Assembly: GCA_947561395.2 (NCBI GenBank)
Contig: OX387185.1
Coordinates: forward strand, 21,705,866-21,769,865
Direction: 5' to 3'
Source: Buxus sempervirens
Taxonomy: Eukaryota > Streptophyta > Magnoliopsida > Buxales > Buxaceae
Length of the DNA: 64,000 bases
Shown: piece by piece, positions 23,601-34,303 of the stretch
Layout of the letters: every line of letters starts with the position of its first letter
How positions within the stretch are numbered: position 1 is the first letter of the stretch
The notes under the pieces: model-generated
Seen by the model: the letters and a program-made list of their open reading frames with translations, nothing else
Databases searched by the model: none
Told to the model about the DNA's origin: nothing
Translations under genes and position numbers: made by a program

Positions 23601-24834
23601 TTGGGTTAGAAAAGATTCCTTAGTTGCAAATGTGGTTCATATTGCTTTAAAAGTTCATGATATCAACATGTCGTACTTGGATAGTGGTTGTTCAAGACAT
23701 ATGTGTGGAAATAAGTCTATGTTTAGTACTTTTGAAGAATATTTTGGTGGAAGTGTAACATTTGGTGATGGAAGCACTTCTCAAGTCAAAGGTAAAGGAA
23801 CAGTAACTGGTCCTAATGGAGTTTGTCTAAAAAATGTTTTATTTGTATATGGTTTAAAGGCAAACTTAATCAGTATTAGCCAGTTATGTGATTCAAGGTT
23901 GTTTGTCAATTTTACCAGAAAAGAATGTAAAATTTTGGATAATTCTGGTAGAACTGTTCTTATAGGTGTAAGAACAAGTGACAATTGTTATGGAATCATT
24001 GGAAACAATGAAAAATCTTTAAAATCTTCTGTATGTAATGAAATTGATTTGTGGCATAGAAGACTTGGTCACATTAACTATAGAGATTTGTCAAAAATCT
24101 TTAAGTCTGAATTGGTTAGAGGAATTCCCAAGTTTGGGAACAATAAAAAGAAAGGAATGTGTGGTCCTTGCAATCAAGGAAAGCAAATCAAAGCCACACA
24201 CAAGAGAACCAACATTGTAGGAACCTCTAGACCATTAGAACTGATTCATATGGACTTGATGGGACCTACAAAGATTGAAAGTCTTGGAGGAAAGAGGTAT
24301 ATCTTTGTTGCTGTAGATGACTACAGTAGATACACCTGGGTAAATTTTCTAAGAGAAAAATCTAAATGTTTTGATTGTTTTAAACAATTGTGCTGTCAAA
24401 TTCAAGTTGAAAAGAACTTGCAAATAGGGAGAATGGTTAGAATAAGATTTGATCATGGGACAGAATTTGAAAATCAGATGTTTTCCAAATTCTGTGAAGA
24501 ACAAGGAATTAAACATGAATTTTCTGCTCCTCAGACTCCACAGCAAAATGGAGTTGTGGAAAGGAAAAACAGAGTTTTGCAAGAAATGGCTAGAACCATG
24601 ATGATAGCCAAGAAAGTGTCAACAAAATTCTGGGCTGAAGCAATAAACACTGCCTGTTATATAAGTAACAGAGTTTATATCAGATCTGGGTGGAAACAAA
24701 CTCCTTATGAAATTTGGAAAGGAAAACAGCCAAACTTGAAATATTTTAGAGTCTTTGGAAGTAAATGCTATATCCTAAGGGACAGAGAAAATCTAGGAAA
24801 ATTTGATTCTAGAGTGATGAAGGAATCTTTCTAG
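23601..24834 (+). CDS. pol: Copia protease and integrase
   Basis: This continues gag in the same frame. The aspartic protease motif [11 protein letters not shown] is near 23677. The integrase zinc-binding region shows WHRRLGH (24052) through CGPCNQGK (24163). The catalytic core shows [15 protein letters not shown] and [10 protein letters not shown], giving the D, D and E residues. The frame ends at 24834 by a small deletion near 24813. After it, the next frame continues with GYSSSS and the linker to RT. This copy therefore cannot make one pol polyprotein without frameshifting. Confidence 0.9.
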
Positions 24835-26653
24835 GATATTCTTCTTCTAGTAGAGCATACAGAGTTTTTAACTTGCAAAAATCTGTTGTAATGGAATCTA
24901 TTAATGTGTTAATAGATGATGAAGGAACTGACTGTGAACTTTTGCAGGTTGTAGATGAAGAGGATGAAATCAGAGATGCTTCCTCAAGCAATGAAGTTGT
25001 TCCTCTTACAAAAACTCTCAAAGATCACCCAACTGAGCAAATTGTTGGAAATATTTCAGATGGTGTAAGAACAAGACATCAATTACATAATGAGGTAAGA
25101 TTTTCTTCTTATCTATCTCAATTTGAGCCAAAATCTTATAAAGATGCCTTGTTGGATGAATCCTGGTTAAATGCTATGCATGAAGAACTAAACCAATTTA
25201 CTAGAAATAATGTATGGGAATTGGTTGAAAGACCCTCTGATCTGAATGTGATAGGAACCAAATGGATTTTTAAGAACAAATCTGATGAGAATGGGATAGT
25301 AACCAGAAATAAAGCTAGGCTTGTTGCTCAGGGATACACCCAAGTAGAAGGAATAGATTTTGATGAAACCTTTGCTCCTGTAGCTAGGTTAGAATCAATC
25401 AGATTACTTTTGTCTATTGCATTCTATTTGAAGTTTAAACTGTTTCAAATGGATTTTAAGAGTGCATTCTTGAATGGATATCTAAATGAAGAGGTCTATG
25501 TAGAGCAACCTAAAGGATTTGAGGACACAAATCATCCTAAATATGTTTATAAGCTGAACAAAGCCTTGTATGGACTCAAACAAGCTCCTAGAGCTTGGTA
25601 TGAGAGACTCACCTCTTTTTTACTTGAATCTGGTTTTATGAGAGGAAATGTGGATAAAACTCTCTTTATTCAAAGAGAGTCCAAACATATTTTGATTGCT
25701 CAAATCTATGTTGATGACATAGTGTTTGGATCTACTTCTGAAAATCATGCTCACTCCTTTGGAGACTTAATGAAAAGTGAATTTGAGATGAGTATGATGG
25801 GTGAACTGAACTTTTTCTTAGGACTTCAGATTTATCAATCTCAACAAGAGATTTTTTCTCTTAAGCAAAATATGCTAGAAATCTAGTCAAGAGATTCAGT
25901 TTAACTCATGCAAAACATGCTAGGACTCCTATGAGTACTAGCTTAAAGCTTGGAAAAGATGAATCTGGTAAGGATATAGACCCTACCTTGTACAGAGGAA
26001 TGATTGGAAGTCTTCTGTACTTAACAGCAAGTAGACTTGATATAAGCTTTAGTGTTGGAGTTTGTGCTAGATATCAGGCTAATCCTAAAGAATCTCATCT
26101 AAATGCTGTGAAAAGGATAATAAAATATGTAAATGGAACTGTTGATCTGGGAATTTGGTTTTCCAAAGAAACAAACCCATATCTTACTAGATACACTGAT
26201 GCTGATTGGGCTGGGTGTATGGATGATAGAAAAAGCACCTCTGGTGGTTGCTTTTATATGGGTAATAACCTCATTGCTTGGTTAAGCAAAAAGCAAAACT
26301 CAGTTTCACTGAGTACTGCTGAAGCAGAGTACATTGCTGCAGGAAGCAGTTGTACTCAACTAATTTGGATGAAACAAATGCTATCTGATTATGGTTTAGA
26401 TCAGGACCAAATGATTCTCTTCTGTGACAATCAGAGTGCCATAAATATTTCCAAAAATCCTGTTCAACACTCAAGGACTAAACATATAGACATCAGGCAT
26501 CACTTTATAAGAGAGTTAATTGAAGACGAAACTGTTATGATTGAATATATATCTACTGAAAAACAGTTAGCTGATATTTTCACTAAACCTTTAGATCAGA
26601 ACAGATTTGAAACTCTTAGGAAATCCCTAGGAGTATGCTCTCAAAACTGAAAA
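24835..26653 (+). pseudogene. pol: Copia reverse transcriptase and RNase H
   Basis: The RT part (about 24840-25870) shows [41 protein letters not shown] and the catalytic [10 protein letters not shown] one-base loss near 25860 shifts the frame, and RNase H continues to the stop at 26653 with TDADWAGCMDDRKSTSG, STAEAEYIA and HIDIRHHF. All expected catalytic residues are visible. Two frameshifts in an element with about 1% LTR divergence suggest that it was defective soon after, or already at, insertion. Confidence 0.9.
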
Positions 26654-27480
26654 TCAGGTTCTGTTTTGAGTTAATTTAGATGTAAAATGATTTACATGTC
26701 TGTTCAAAATGAATTTATGTGTTCTTGATACTAAAATCTTAATTCAGGAAGCTTGAGTCTATGCATATTGACAGAAATGTTGTGTTCTCAACTATCATTT
26801 TTGTCTTAAACACTTTTGTGTATTGAAGTTTATTGTGTGTTGAAGCTTGGGATCTATAGGCTATCACCTTTATGAAAAGAAAAGTTTTGGAAATGGCTGC
26901 CATAGAGATTAGAGTGAAAGCCACTGTAATTCTCAAAAAGAAAAAGAGAAAGAAGGTATATTCTTGGAATGAACTGTAAACTCAGGTTTTTTAAGGGTCA
27001 ATGCCTTCTACAAAAAGAAAAAAAAAGGAGATCAGAAAAGGCTACCTATCTCTGATGTGCGAAAGCCACCAAAATGAAGTTTGGGGTATGTCTATACTTT
27101 GCAAGTATGATTACACTAAAATAGCTTTCCATATGCAAAAAGTGTGAAAGTCAAAAATATTTCACACACTACACAAGCAATGTTTCATGAATATGCATGT
27201 GTGCTCAATATCTTGAAGAAAATTTATAGTATGAGAAACCATGAAGGAAATTTTGGTCATCGATATGAAATGTGTAACATCTGAATTAACCTTGATAGGT
27301 TCTTCATGATCAGTTTTGTGATAAGTACTTCTTAGATTGAATAAAAGTTGATTATCTGGATGATTTTTAGTTTAGTTAAAATCTTAGCTTTGTGTTTAGA
27401 TGTATGAGTGTTTCATGAAAAATGGTTCAAACTCTTTTTATAAAATTTTGCCTTGTGAGTGTGTTTTTTCTTGTTTGTGC
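26654..27480 (+). other. Non-coding spacer between copia pol and extra ORF
   Basis: No coding frame of substance is present. The stretch has several A-rich tracts near 26940-27030. It ends at the palindrome and TATA cluster that precedes the extra ORF. Confidence 0.6.
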
Positions 27481-27498
27481 ATATGCACCTTCTACGTC

Positions 27499-27605
27499 GC
27501 TAGTAGCGTGCCGGTAGCCTTCTCTCTTCTGCATGCTTTGGCACCTGCCCTGTTAAGCATCGCCAGAGGCACGCTGGCAGCGTGTCCTTTTTGTCTATAA
27601 AAAGG
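27499..27605 (+). promoter_or_regulatory. Putative internal promoter of the copia extra ORF
   Basis: Two 20-bp palindromes of the LTR family (27499-27518 and 27562-27581, ending GGTAGC and GGCAGC) are followed by CTATAAAAAGG (27595-27605). This copies the LTR layout, palindromes then TATA, at an internal site about 290 bp before the ORF start. It suggests the extra ORF has its own promoter under the same control as the LTR. The function is inferred; the motifs are seen. Confidence 0.6.
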
Positions 27606-27720
27606 TGAAATCTGTTTCATTTTTTTACCTCGTTTTTTTACCTGCGGCTCTCTTCGCTCCTCGCGTCGTGGTCTATCTTGCCTTCGTGCTTACCTTCCGT
27701 CAACCTTGTCCACTGTTCAG

Positions 27721-27780
27721 GTAAAATTTTTTTTTTCTATCTTCGTCTTGCTTCTTCATTTTTTCTTCTTCCTTTTTCAG
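27721..27780 (+). other. Possible 60-bp 5' UTR intron
   Basis: CAG/GTAAAA at 27721 and a pyrimidine-rich TTTTTCAG ending at 27780 form a plausible short plant intron in the leader of the extra ORF. The length is near the plant minimum, so this is tentative. Confidence 0.4.
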
Positions 27781-27895
27781 TGTTCTTCTCTCGTTCTTCC
27801 AAGTTAGGGTTTGGTAGATTGTTCTGCCATTAGGGCTTTGTCTAGCTTTGCTTGTGTTTTTCTCTTTCGTCTATTTCTTTCTGTTTTTTTCCATC

Positions 27896-29186
27896 ATGCC
27901 TCCCAAGAAGAAGTCTCGAACTGATTCTCCTTCCACCTCTTCTCCACTTGTAAGATCCTCACCGGTTGTATCTTCTCCACCAGTGAAGACCCCCTTCCCC
28001 TTCTCATTCCTCTGAACCATTCCTTGGGAATGGTTTATCTGATTTTAATGAGTTCTTCAAGCACATGCCACTCCTTTTGGAAAGGGCCATTAAGCTTGAT
28101 TCATTTTCTGAATCTCCTCTCTACTCATTGTTTTCGGACAATGGTTGGAAAAAATTTGCTTTGCTCAGTGGTTTTGCATATCCTGACCTGGTTCGAGAAT
28201 TATATTCGAACCTTCACCATCTTCATCTGGCCAATCAAGGCTTTGTCAAAGCCTATGTCCGGGGCATCTCTTTCGACTTCTCGAAAGAGCTGATCTCATC
28301 TCTTCTAGAATTGCCCCTTGTTGATTCTCCCTCCTTTGATTTCTTTGATTCTCACTCTGATCCTCCCATGGAGTCAATCATTTCTTCTATGATTGTTCAG
28401 GGTGCTCCTACCTCCATAAAAAATAAGCCCAACTATCTGCCTCATGGCTCTCTTCAAGATCTTCTTAGGATCTTGAATCTGTTTATCTGTGCCTCTCTTG
28501 TCCCCTCAGATCATCATTCTGAGATTTCTCACTCTAGAGCTAGACTTTTTCATGCTATCTGGAACAGAGACAGTGTCTGTCTTCCGTCCATCATTTTCAA
28601 TCAAATCCTTCAGTCTCGGAATTTAAAATCCAAGACTGCTGCTCTTCCATTTGGGATTTTAATCTCTTTCATGTGCATTCATCAGGGGATCTTACCTGAT
28701 CCTGTTGAATTAATCATTCATCCCAAACCTCCTATTGATGCCTCCACCCTCACCAGAAGCAAACGAGCAAATCCTTTTTGGTTGGTTTCTTCTTCGGAGC
28801 CTTCTTCTCCCTACTCTTTGTCCAGTTTTGATGCTACGGCAATCCTGGACAAATTGAATTCCATGCAAGCCTCTCAGGAGGCTTTCAATTCTGAGGTTAG
28901 GGCTCACATGCTCATGATGAGCATGTTCAAATCAGAGACCCAGGAGAAGCTGGAGAAGCTTGCAAAGGATGTTGACTTTGCTTGTGGCAAGGTACAAAGG
29001 GATGTTGCTGCTCAGCAACGAATGCAAAATGAAGCTGATCATTTTCTGAGCAGCATTCGAAGAACTCAACTGGAGATGGATCACAAACTCTGTTGGCTGC
29101 ACTCTCAGTCCCAAGACGCGTACAAACATTACTCAAGGACTTGGGAACCAAAACCACGTTCCAGAAAGGGGGAGTTTTTTGGATGA
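27896..29186 (+). pseudogene. Copia extra ORF, putative plant transposon protein domain
   Basis: The natural start seems to be the ATG at 27896, which opens with basic MPPKKKSRTDSP, a nuclear-localisation-like sequence. A one-base change in a C-rich tract near 27990-28000 breaks the frame. The rest (from 28025, ATG 28065) runs to 29186. The part with NLHHLHLANQGFVKAYVRG and SRARLFHAIWNRDSVCLPSIIF matches the family called putative plant transposon protein (Pfam Transposase_32 type). A serine-rich linker and a C-terminal coiled coil (about 28840-29100) follow. No signal peptide or membrane segment is seen, so although it sits in the env-like position it does not look like an envelope protein. 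A nuclear, DNA-related role is possible but unproven. Confidence 0.72.
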
Positions 29187-29507
29187 TGATTCTGCTGTGA
29201 TTCTGCTGGGTTGTTGCTGCTTGTTGTTATTTTTTTCTTCTTTATGTTGTTGTTATGTTGTTTTTAGTAGTTTTTGAAAGTTGGTTTGTGGGGGAGTTTT
29301 CTGTGGGTTTGTAAAGGAAGTTTTCTGTTGGTTGGATATATGTATATATGTTGGAACAATGGATTTTTTTTCGAATGAATGAAATTCTGGATTCTCCCAA
29401 ATCATTGTGTCTCTCTTATCAGTGTGGTTTTAAATTCTTAAATGGAAATGAATATTAACTGAGGTTGATATTAAACACTGGTTTAAGGTTGTTGTCAGGC
29501 ATTTGCC

Positions 29508-29518
29508 AAGGGGGAGAT
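29508..29518 (+). promoter_or_regulatory. Copia polypurine tract
   Basis: AAGGGGGAGAT lies directly before the 3' LTR start TGTAAGTG and fits the copia PPT. Confidence 0.88.
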
Positions 29519-30703
29519 TGTAAGTGTGAAAACTCACACTTCCTTTATGGCAAATGTTTGAAAAATTATGTCTTCTAATAATCTTCAAGATGTGCAGATT
29601 AAATAATGAAAATTCAGTGAATTTAGTAAAGAAGAAGAAGACGATGCTGCCACACAGCTACCACGCCGCTGGTAGCTCAAGGAAATGAAAGATTGTCTAA
29701 ATAAAGCATCTCTTGTAAAGGCACTTGCGAGGAACAACGCCACTGCCACTCTGCTGGCAGCGCATAAATGAAACAGTGCTTTGAAAGTAAGGCACGTGCA
29801 CTAGCGTCGTAAGGCGACGCCGACATGCTGTTGGTAGCGCAGAGCGAGATTGAAGATTATATGATCAGCTGTGTACATGCCGCGTTCTCTCCCGCTAGCA
29901 GCTCGCTGGCAGCGCGCCCTTAACTGATTCAACTTGTTCTGAGCGGGACTTGAGTTCGCTTCCAGCCGTCTACCCCGATCGCACCACGAGGCCACCAGCG
30001 CTCGACGCGATCTGAGTTTTCTCCTTTAAATAGACGTGCTGTAATTTTTAGTAATGACTTTTTTCTTTGGATCAATTTGATTTCGGATCTTGAGGTGTTC
30101 GAGATTCGATCAATTCTTCTTTAGAGAGTCGGTGATCGAGTGAGGGGGAGATCTGAGATAGATCGCCTGGAATTGAAGGTTGAGGATTCTTCTTCAATTC
30201 GGAACTTCACCTGATCGTGTGATCGCCTGGATTGGTGATCGAATTTGTTAGATGCATAGGTGGATTCCTAATACATTGGATCGTCTCAGTGGACTCTGAG
30301 GTGATTGTTGCGATCTGGATTGATCGTGTTCTGCAGCTTGTGGATTCAAGCTATGTTGCAGTTCGTGGATTCGAACTATGGATCACTGTTGAGTGATTGT
30401 TTGCGATCTGGATTGATCTTGGTTCGCAGCTTGTGGATTCAAGCTGTGTTGCAGTTCGTGGATTCGAGCTGTGGATTGCTGTTGAGTGAGTTCAATTGTA
30501 AAGGTTAAGTGTGTGCTCCTTTGTAATTGTCTTTTCATTCAATAGTAGAAATTCGAAGGGTTAGTCGCCTCATATAGACTCGAGGTTTTTCCTGGATCTG
30601 GATTCAGGTTTCCTCGTATAATTCTCTGTGTGTATGTTTCCGCATTGTTAAATTCTTAATTGTTGTAGATCGTGGACCTATAGAGTAGTCCTCTACTCTT
30701 TCA
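29519..30703 (+). repeat. Copia 3' LTR
   Basis: Identical in length (1185 bp) to the 5' LTR. Among the roughly dozen differences seen by eye, several fall in the palindromes (for example three changes in the copy at 29819-29838), mostly C-to-T or G-to-A. Confidence 0.95.
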
Positions 30704-31403
30704 GATGGTTTGAGAGAGCTTCGACTACGACAGAGAGGTGGCGGCAGAGATATGAAGGTGCTGCCACAAGAGAGAAGTTAGTGAGAGGGATAAAAATCTA
30801 TTGTCTGATGGTTTTTTTTGTGCCAGTCAAAGATCCTCCCCAGAAGAGTAGAAGAATCTGTTTTTAAAGGAAATGGAAGAGAGAGAAGAGCTTCAGCAAT
30901 CGAAAGAAAACTTCCTAACATTGAGGAAGATTCTAATCTAAGATATAAGAAAGAAAGGGAGAGTAGAGGGCCCAAAGAGATCTGTTTTGAACGACTATTA
31001 GCAGTCATTTGGAAATTTCCGAATTTTGAGAAAAATTGCAAAATCCTTCAAAGAAACTTTCCAAATATCTTCTAATAACTTTCTTTTAACCTAGGAATCA
31101 TTTTAGAATGATTTCCCTTTGATTTGGGTTGCAAAAATAGCAACCCATGAATCAAACAAAGAAAGAATACATTCGTTAAAAATCTGGGATAAATTTTGTA
31201 AATTTTAAAAAACTTTATTCCTCTTCTGATATTTTAAAAAAGTTAGGGTAAAAAATTAATTTTAAAAATATCACTTTTCCCCTGTTTTTCAATGTTTATT
31301 TCAAAAAGTCCTTTTTTTTTGTTTTTTTGCAATTAAAACCCCAAAAATTGGGGTTCTGACACTTAGTACAATCAATCAAACGATACACCATATATTAGCA
31401 AAA

Positions 31404-31763
31404 GGGTAAATTGGTTTTTAGTGATGCTTTATCGAAATAATTCAGATTCAGTCCATCAAATCTTGGTAATTGATTTTTAGTGATACTTTTTTAAAATAAT
31501 TGAGAATTTGTGTCATTTTACTATTTATTAAAAATTTCTTTCAAAAATGCTCTCAAAAGACTTTGAAAACCTTTTCACTCATTTTGTTATAAATGAGGTT
31601 TGCAAGTTTGTTGAGGGCATTTTTGAATGAAACTCTTAACAAACAATAAAATGACACCGATTCTCAATTATTTTAAAAAAGTATCACTAAAAACCAATTA
31701 TCAAGATTTGGCCGACTGAATCTGAATTATTTTGAAAAAGTATCACTAAAAATCAATTTACCC
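31404..31763. mobile_element. MULE-type MITE with 9-bp TSD
   Basis: A 360-bp element whose ends are long inverted repeats (GGGTAAATTGGTTTTTAGTG... against ...CACTAAAAATCAATTTACCC), pairing over more than 100 bp with mismatches. The direct repeat TTAGCAAAA flanks it at 31395-31403 and 31764-31772. A 9-bp TSD with long TIRs is the signature of Mutator-like elements. There is no coding capacity. It lies just outside the solo LTR end at 31361. Confidence 0.88.
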
Positions 31764-31859
31764 TTAGCAAAAAGGCTTAAGTACTGTAATTAGTTACCTA
31801 CAAGCTCAATGTTATTCTACTGATATATACCTGATGGCACATTAGTTAGCATTTTAACA

Positions 31860-32940
31860 TTGTAACAATAGGGTGCGATCTATATAGTTTTGATAAATTG
31901 CCGTGTACTCTCTTGAACTGCTAATATAGTGAAGGGATGCTCTAATATCTAGTATTGATCAATGATCTTGTGGACCTATTTATATAACTAGAGGCTAGTA
32001 GCTTTAATCTGCACCTTTATTAGCGTCATTGTCTTGCAAATGGACAGCATGATAGGAAACAGTTTATATCAACTACATGTAATACATGTTAGGGGGCTTC
32101 ATAAGGTTGACAAGGTTGTGACACCATTCTGGAAAGAATTCTATGACATTATATCATCCATTTTCATGCCCAAAGTATTTTGTCCCAAGGGCAGCTTTTC
32201 TAATTATTTCATATAAATAATGCCATCAAATCTGTTCTGTGTCAAAAAATGTTGTTCAATATCATGTAATTCATCGCAAACCATGTGATATTCGATCCCA
32301 CCATGCCTCTACAATAAATCTCTTTCATTTTTGCTAAGAAATATGAGTGATTCTAGACCAAGTTTTATCAATATTATAGCTTCTTCTGACCTCTAATCCA
32401 TCAAGTACAGTTGCTAACTATACTAACACACAAGTTGTTTTGGACAAAGTCCGTCATAATCCTTGTTCTTCTAAGACATTATGGACATTTTCTCTCTTTG
32501 CAATCCTCTTCAACATCAATTCTATGTAATTTTTGCGGCAAAAGTAGTCTATTAGAGTTTGTACCTTTGAATTAGTGTGAGGAGCAAAGACATTACCATT
32601 GCATGTTACAATCTATACTTCCTTATTTATCCGACTTGTTTGATGGCATCTTTAAGCAATCTAGTCATATAGGTAGCATCATTCATCTTATTTGATTTGT
32701 CAGCCATGAATAGGAATATTGCTTGGACCTTAAAAATTACCCATGATGTTGATAATAGAGAATTCCATGAGCCTTGTTTGCCCATAGGGCATGATAGTAT
32801 TTTTGTGTTCCTTATGAGGCTATAGACTCAATGTATTTGTTGATCTAACTCCCCTCATTCAAATTCTTGCCAATTAGCTGATGTGCGGTAGGGGGCTACT
32901 TCCTACAGGGAAGTGGGGCTGCTATACTGGCTAATATGTG
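31860..32940 (-). pseudogene. Decayed hAT-type (DUF659-like) transposase remnant
   Basis: On the minus strand, broken frames around 32900 down to 32640 read PPTAHQLIGKNLNE, INKYIESI, KYYHALWANKAHG and SNKMNDATYMTRLLKDAIKQ. These resemble plant hAT transposases of the DUF659 group (PPTYHELR, K.L.SLI and DAEYI..LL.DAIEQVG segments). Many stops and shifts show long decay. No TIRs or 8-bp TSD were found. The call rests on short motif likeness only. Confidence 0.38.
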
Positions 32941-34303
32941 ACCGAAGATGAAGATAATAGAAATTGTTTTCCCATCTTATCCCAACACTGATGCTACTCT
33001 CTGTATTTCTTTCATCACTTTTGTCTCAAATTTTTTTGGCTTAAAGGACAGTGGATCTATAGGTGGATCCACCAAAATGAGTCTCCTGAGCAGTTTTGAA
33101 AATCTTGTTACTGGTACGTACCACCGGTACTGGACATTTGTGTCCAGTGTTACCGGTGCGTACTTTCTTTTTCTTCTCCTCTTTTATTTTTCTAGTTTTC
33201 TAAATCAAGAAATTTGGTACCTTCATTTATTACCTAGTTTTTCTACAACAAGATTTCTGGTTTTCTGAAACCAGATTTTTGGTTACTCATTGAAGAACTC
33301 GGGTTGTATTATCAAGTTGGTACTGCCCAAGTTTAGCCAATTTTTTAAACCATTCTCCTGGGCATGCATTATTTTAATGCTACCAACTCCTCCATTACTT
33401 CCATGGGCCCATGTAATTGAATGGTTCCTACATTGAGCATGCAAACTTTGGACAAAGGAAGCTTGTGTGACGCAAATTTTTTGGATTTGTAAGAAAATAT
33501 ATAGCAATAGTAAGTCCATTTGGATCCATCATAACAGACAGTGTGATGTTGGCAGGATCAATAAGTCCATGCAAGAGCCTGAAAAACAAGGGCCATTTTG
33601 AGTCCATCTCAGTCAAAGGGCCAGGATTTGGGTGGAAATTTATTTGGCCTTCTAATCTATAGGATATGTTTGGAAACTTGGATTTTGCTGTTTTTTTTAA
33701 GACATCTCATATTCTTAGACGATGTTGGTTGCTTTCAACAAAAGCTGACAAAGGAGAGAGGGGGAGGGAGAGAGAGAGGGAGGGAGGGAGGGAGGGGTGG
33801 TTTCGGTTCATTGGAAAATGTGGGCCCATCGGAAATCACTTTTCCAAAAGAGCCTCATATTTCCATTAAAAGACTTAAAACCCTTGCTCTCAAAAGTATG
33901 GGAAACAAAGGAAAGGAAAGAAAAATGATATTTTACTTTTCTTTCTATTGTTTTCCACCTAACCAAACACAGCCAAGGAAAATTTTTTAACAAGTTTTGT
34001 TCCTAATCTGTATCCATAGTTCCAACCAGATCAGAGAAATTGATTATCTTTGCATTTTATATATGTTCTCTCAAATCCAGGGTTCCAAACGCAGCCTCTA
34101 GTGGTGAGTTGAAAGTAATTTCCCCATCAATGTGATGGTTTGTAGACCATGGTGGTGAGTCGGAAATATATTCCTCATCAGAGGGAGGGTTCGGGGCTTT
34201 AAGTATTCCACTGAGAATACGCATATGTTTGGACTAAAACAGAAGTTGCCCCACCCTCCCTCTCTCCCTCCTCCCTCTAGGGAAGGGGTTTTTGTCATGT
34301 GGG
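32941..34303. other. Unclassified sequence with GA-rich microsatellite
   Basis: No gene recognised. A GA/GGGA-rich tract lies at 33749-33797 and its pyrimidine counterpart (CCCTCCCTCTCTCCC type) at 34253-34280, so the two could pair. An imperfect palindrome with ACCGGTA and CTGGACA arms lies at 33113-33163. AGGATATGTTTGG (33661) and CCAAACACAGCC (33963) look like decayed MITE ends but have no clear TSD. Confidence 0.5.

Larger units (their letters stand above)
17548..30703 (+). mobile_element. SIRE-like Ty1/copia retrotransposon with extra 3' ORF
   Basis: LTRs of exactly 1185 bp each (17548-18732, 29519-30703) flank PBS, gag, protease, integrase, RT, RNase H, an extra ORF and a PPT, in copia order. 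The TSD GATGG is present at 17543-17547 and 30704-30708. About a dozen LTR differences by hand count (near 1.1%) indicate recent insertion. It is 13.2 kb including a 2.9 kb solo LTR inserted in gag. Pol has two frameshifts and the extra ORF has one, so this copy is probably inactive. The large gag, two zinc knuckles and the ORF between pol and the 3' LTR fit the SIRE/Maximus lineage. Confidence 0.93.
15779..31361 (-). mobile_element. Tat-like solo LTR, split by the copia element
   Basis: The left part 15779-17547 starts TGTGGGAACACG. The right part 30709-31361 ends GGGGTTCTGACA. Together they make about 2.4 kb, the same length as the E1 and E2 LTRs. The flanks CTCAG (15774-15778) and CTTAG (31362-31366) look like a 5-bp TSD with one change. 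A start-proximal string (GAGTCGCCACCATCCAT, then GGTGTTAGGCACC) also occurs at the start of the E2 LTR, which supports Tat membership and minus orientation. There is no internal region, so this is a solo LTR from LTR-LTR recombination. It holds TGCGACAG direct repeats (17385-17515) but no array like the other LTRs. Confidence 0.82.

Noticed and set aside
27896..29186. An envelope gene in the copia element
   Set aside because: The position fits, but no signal peptide, transmembrane segment or cleavage site is visible.
33113..33163. Short foldback with ACCGGTA and CTGGACA arms
   Set aside because: The arms need indels to pair and there is no sign of mobility or function.
33661..33975. A second MITE with TATGTTTGG and CCAAACACA ends
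   Set aside because: The inverted ends are short and no target-site duplication could be found.
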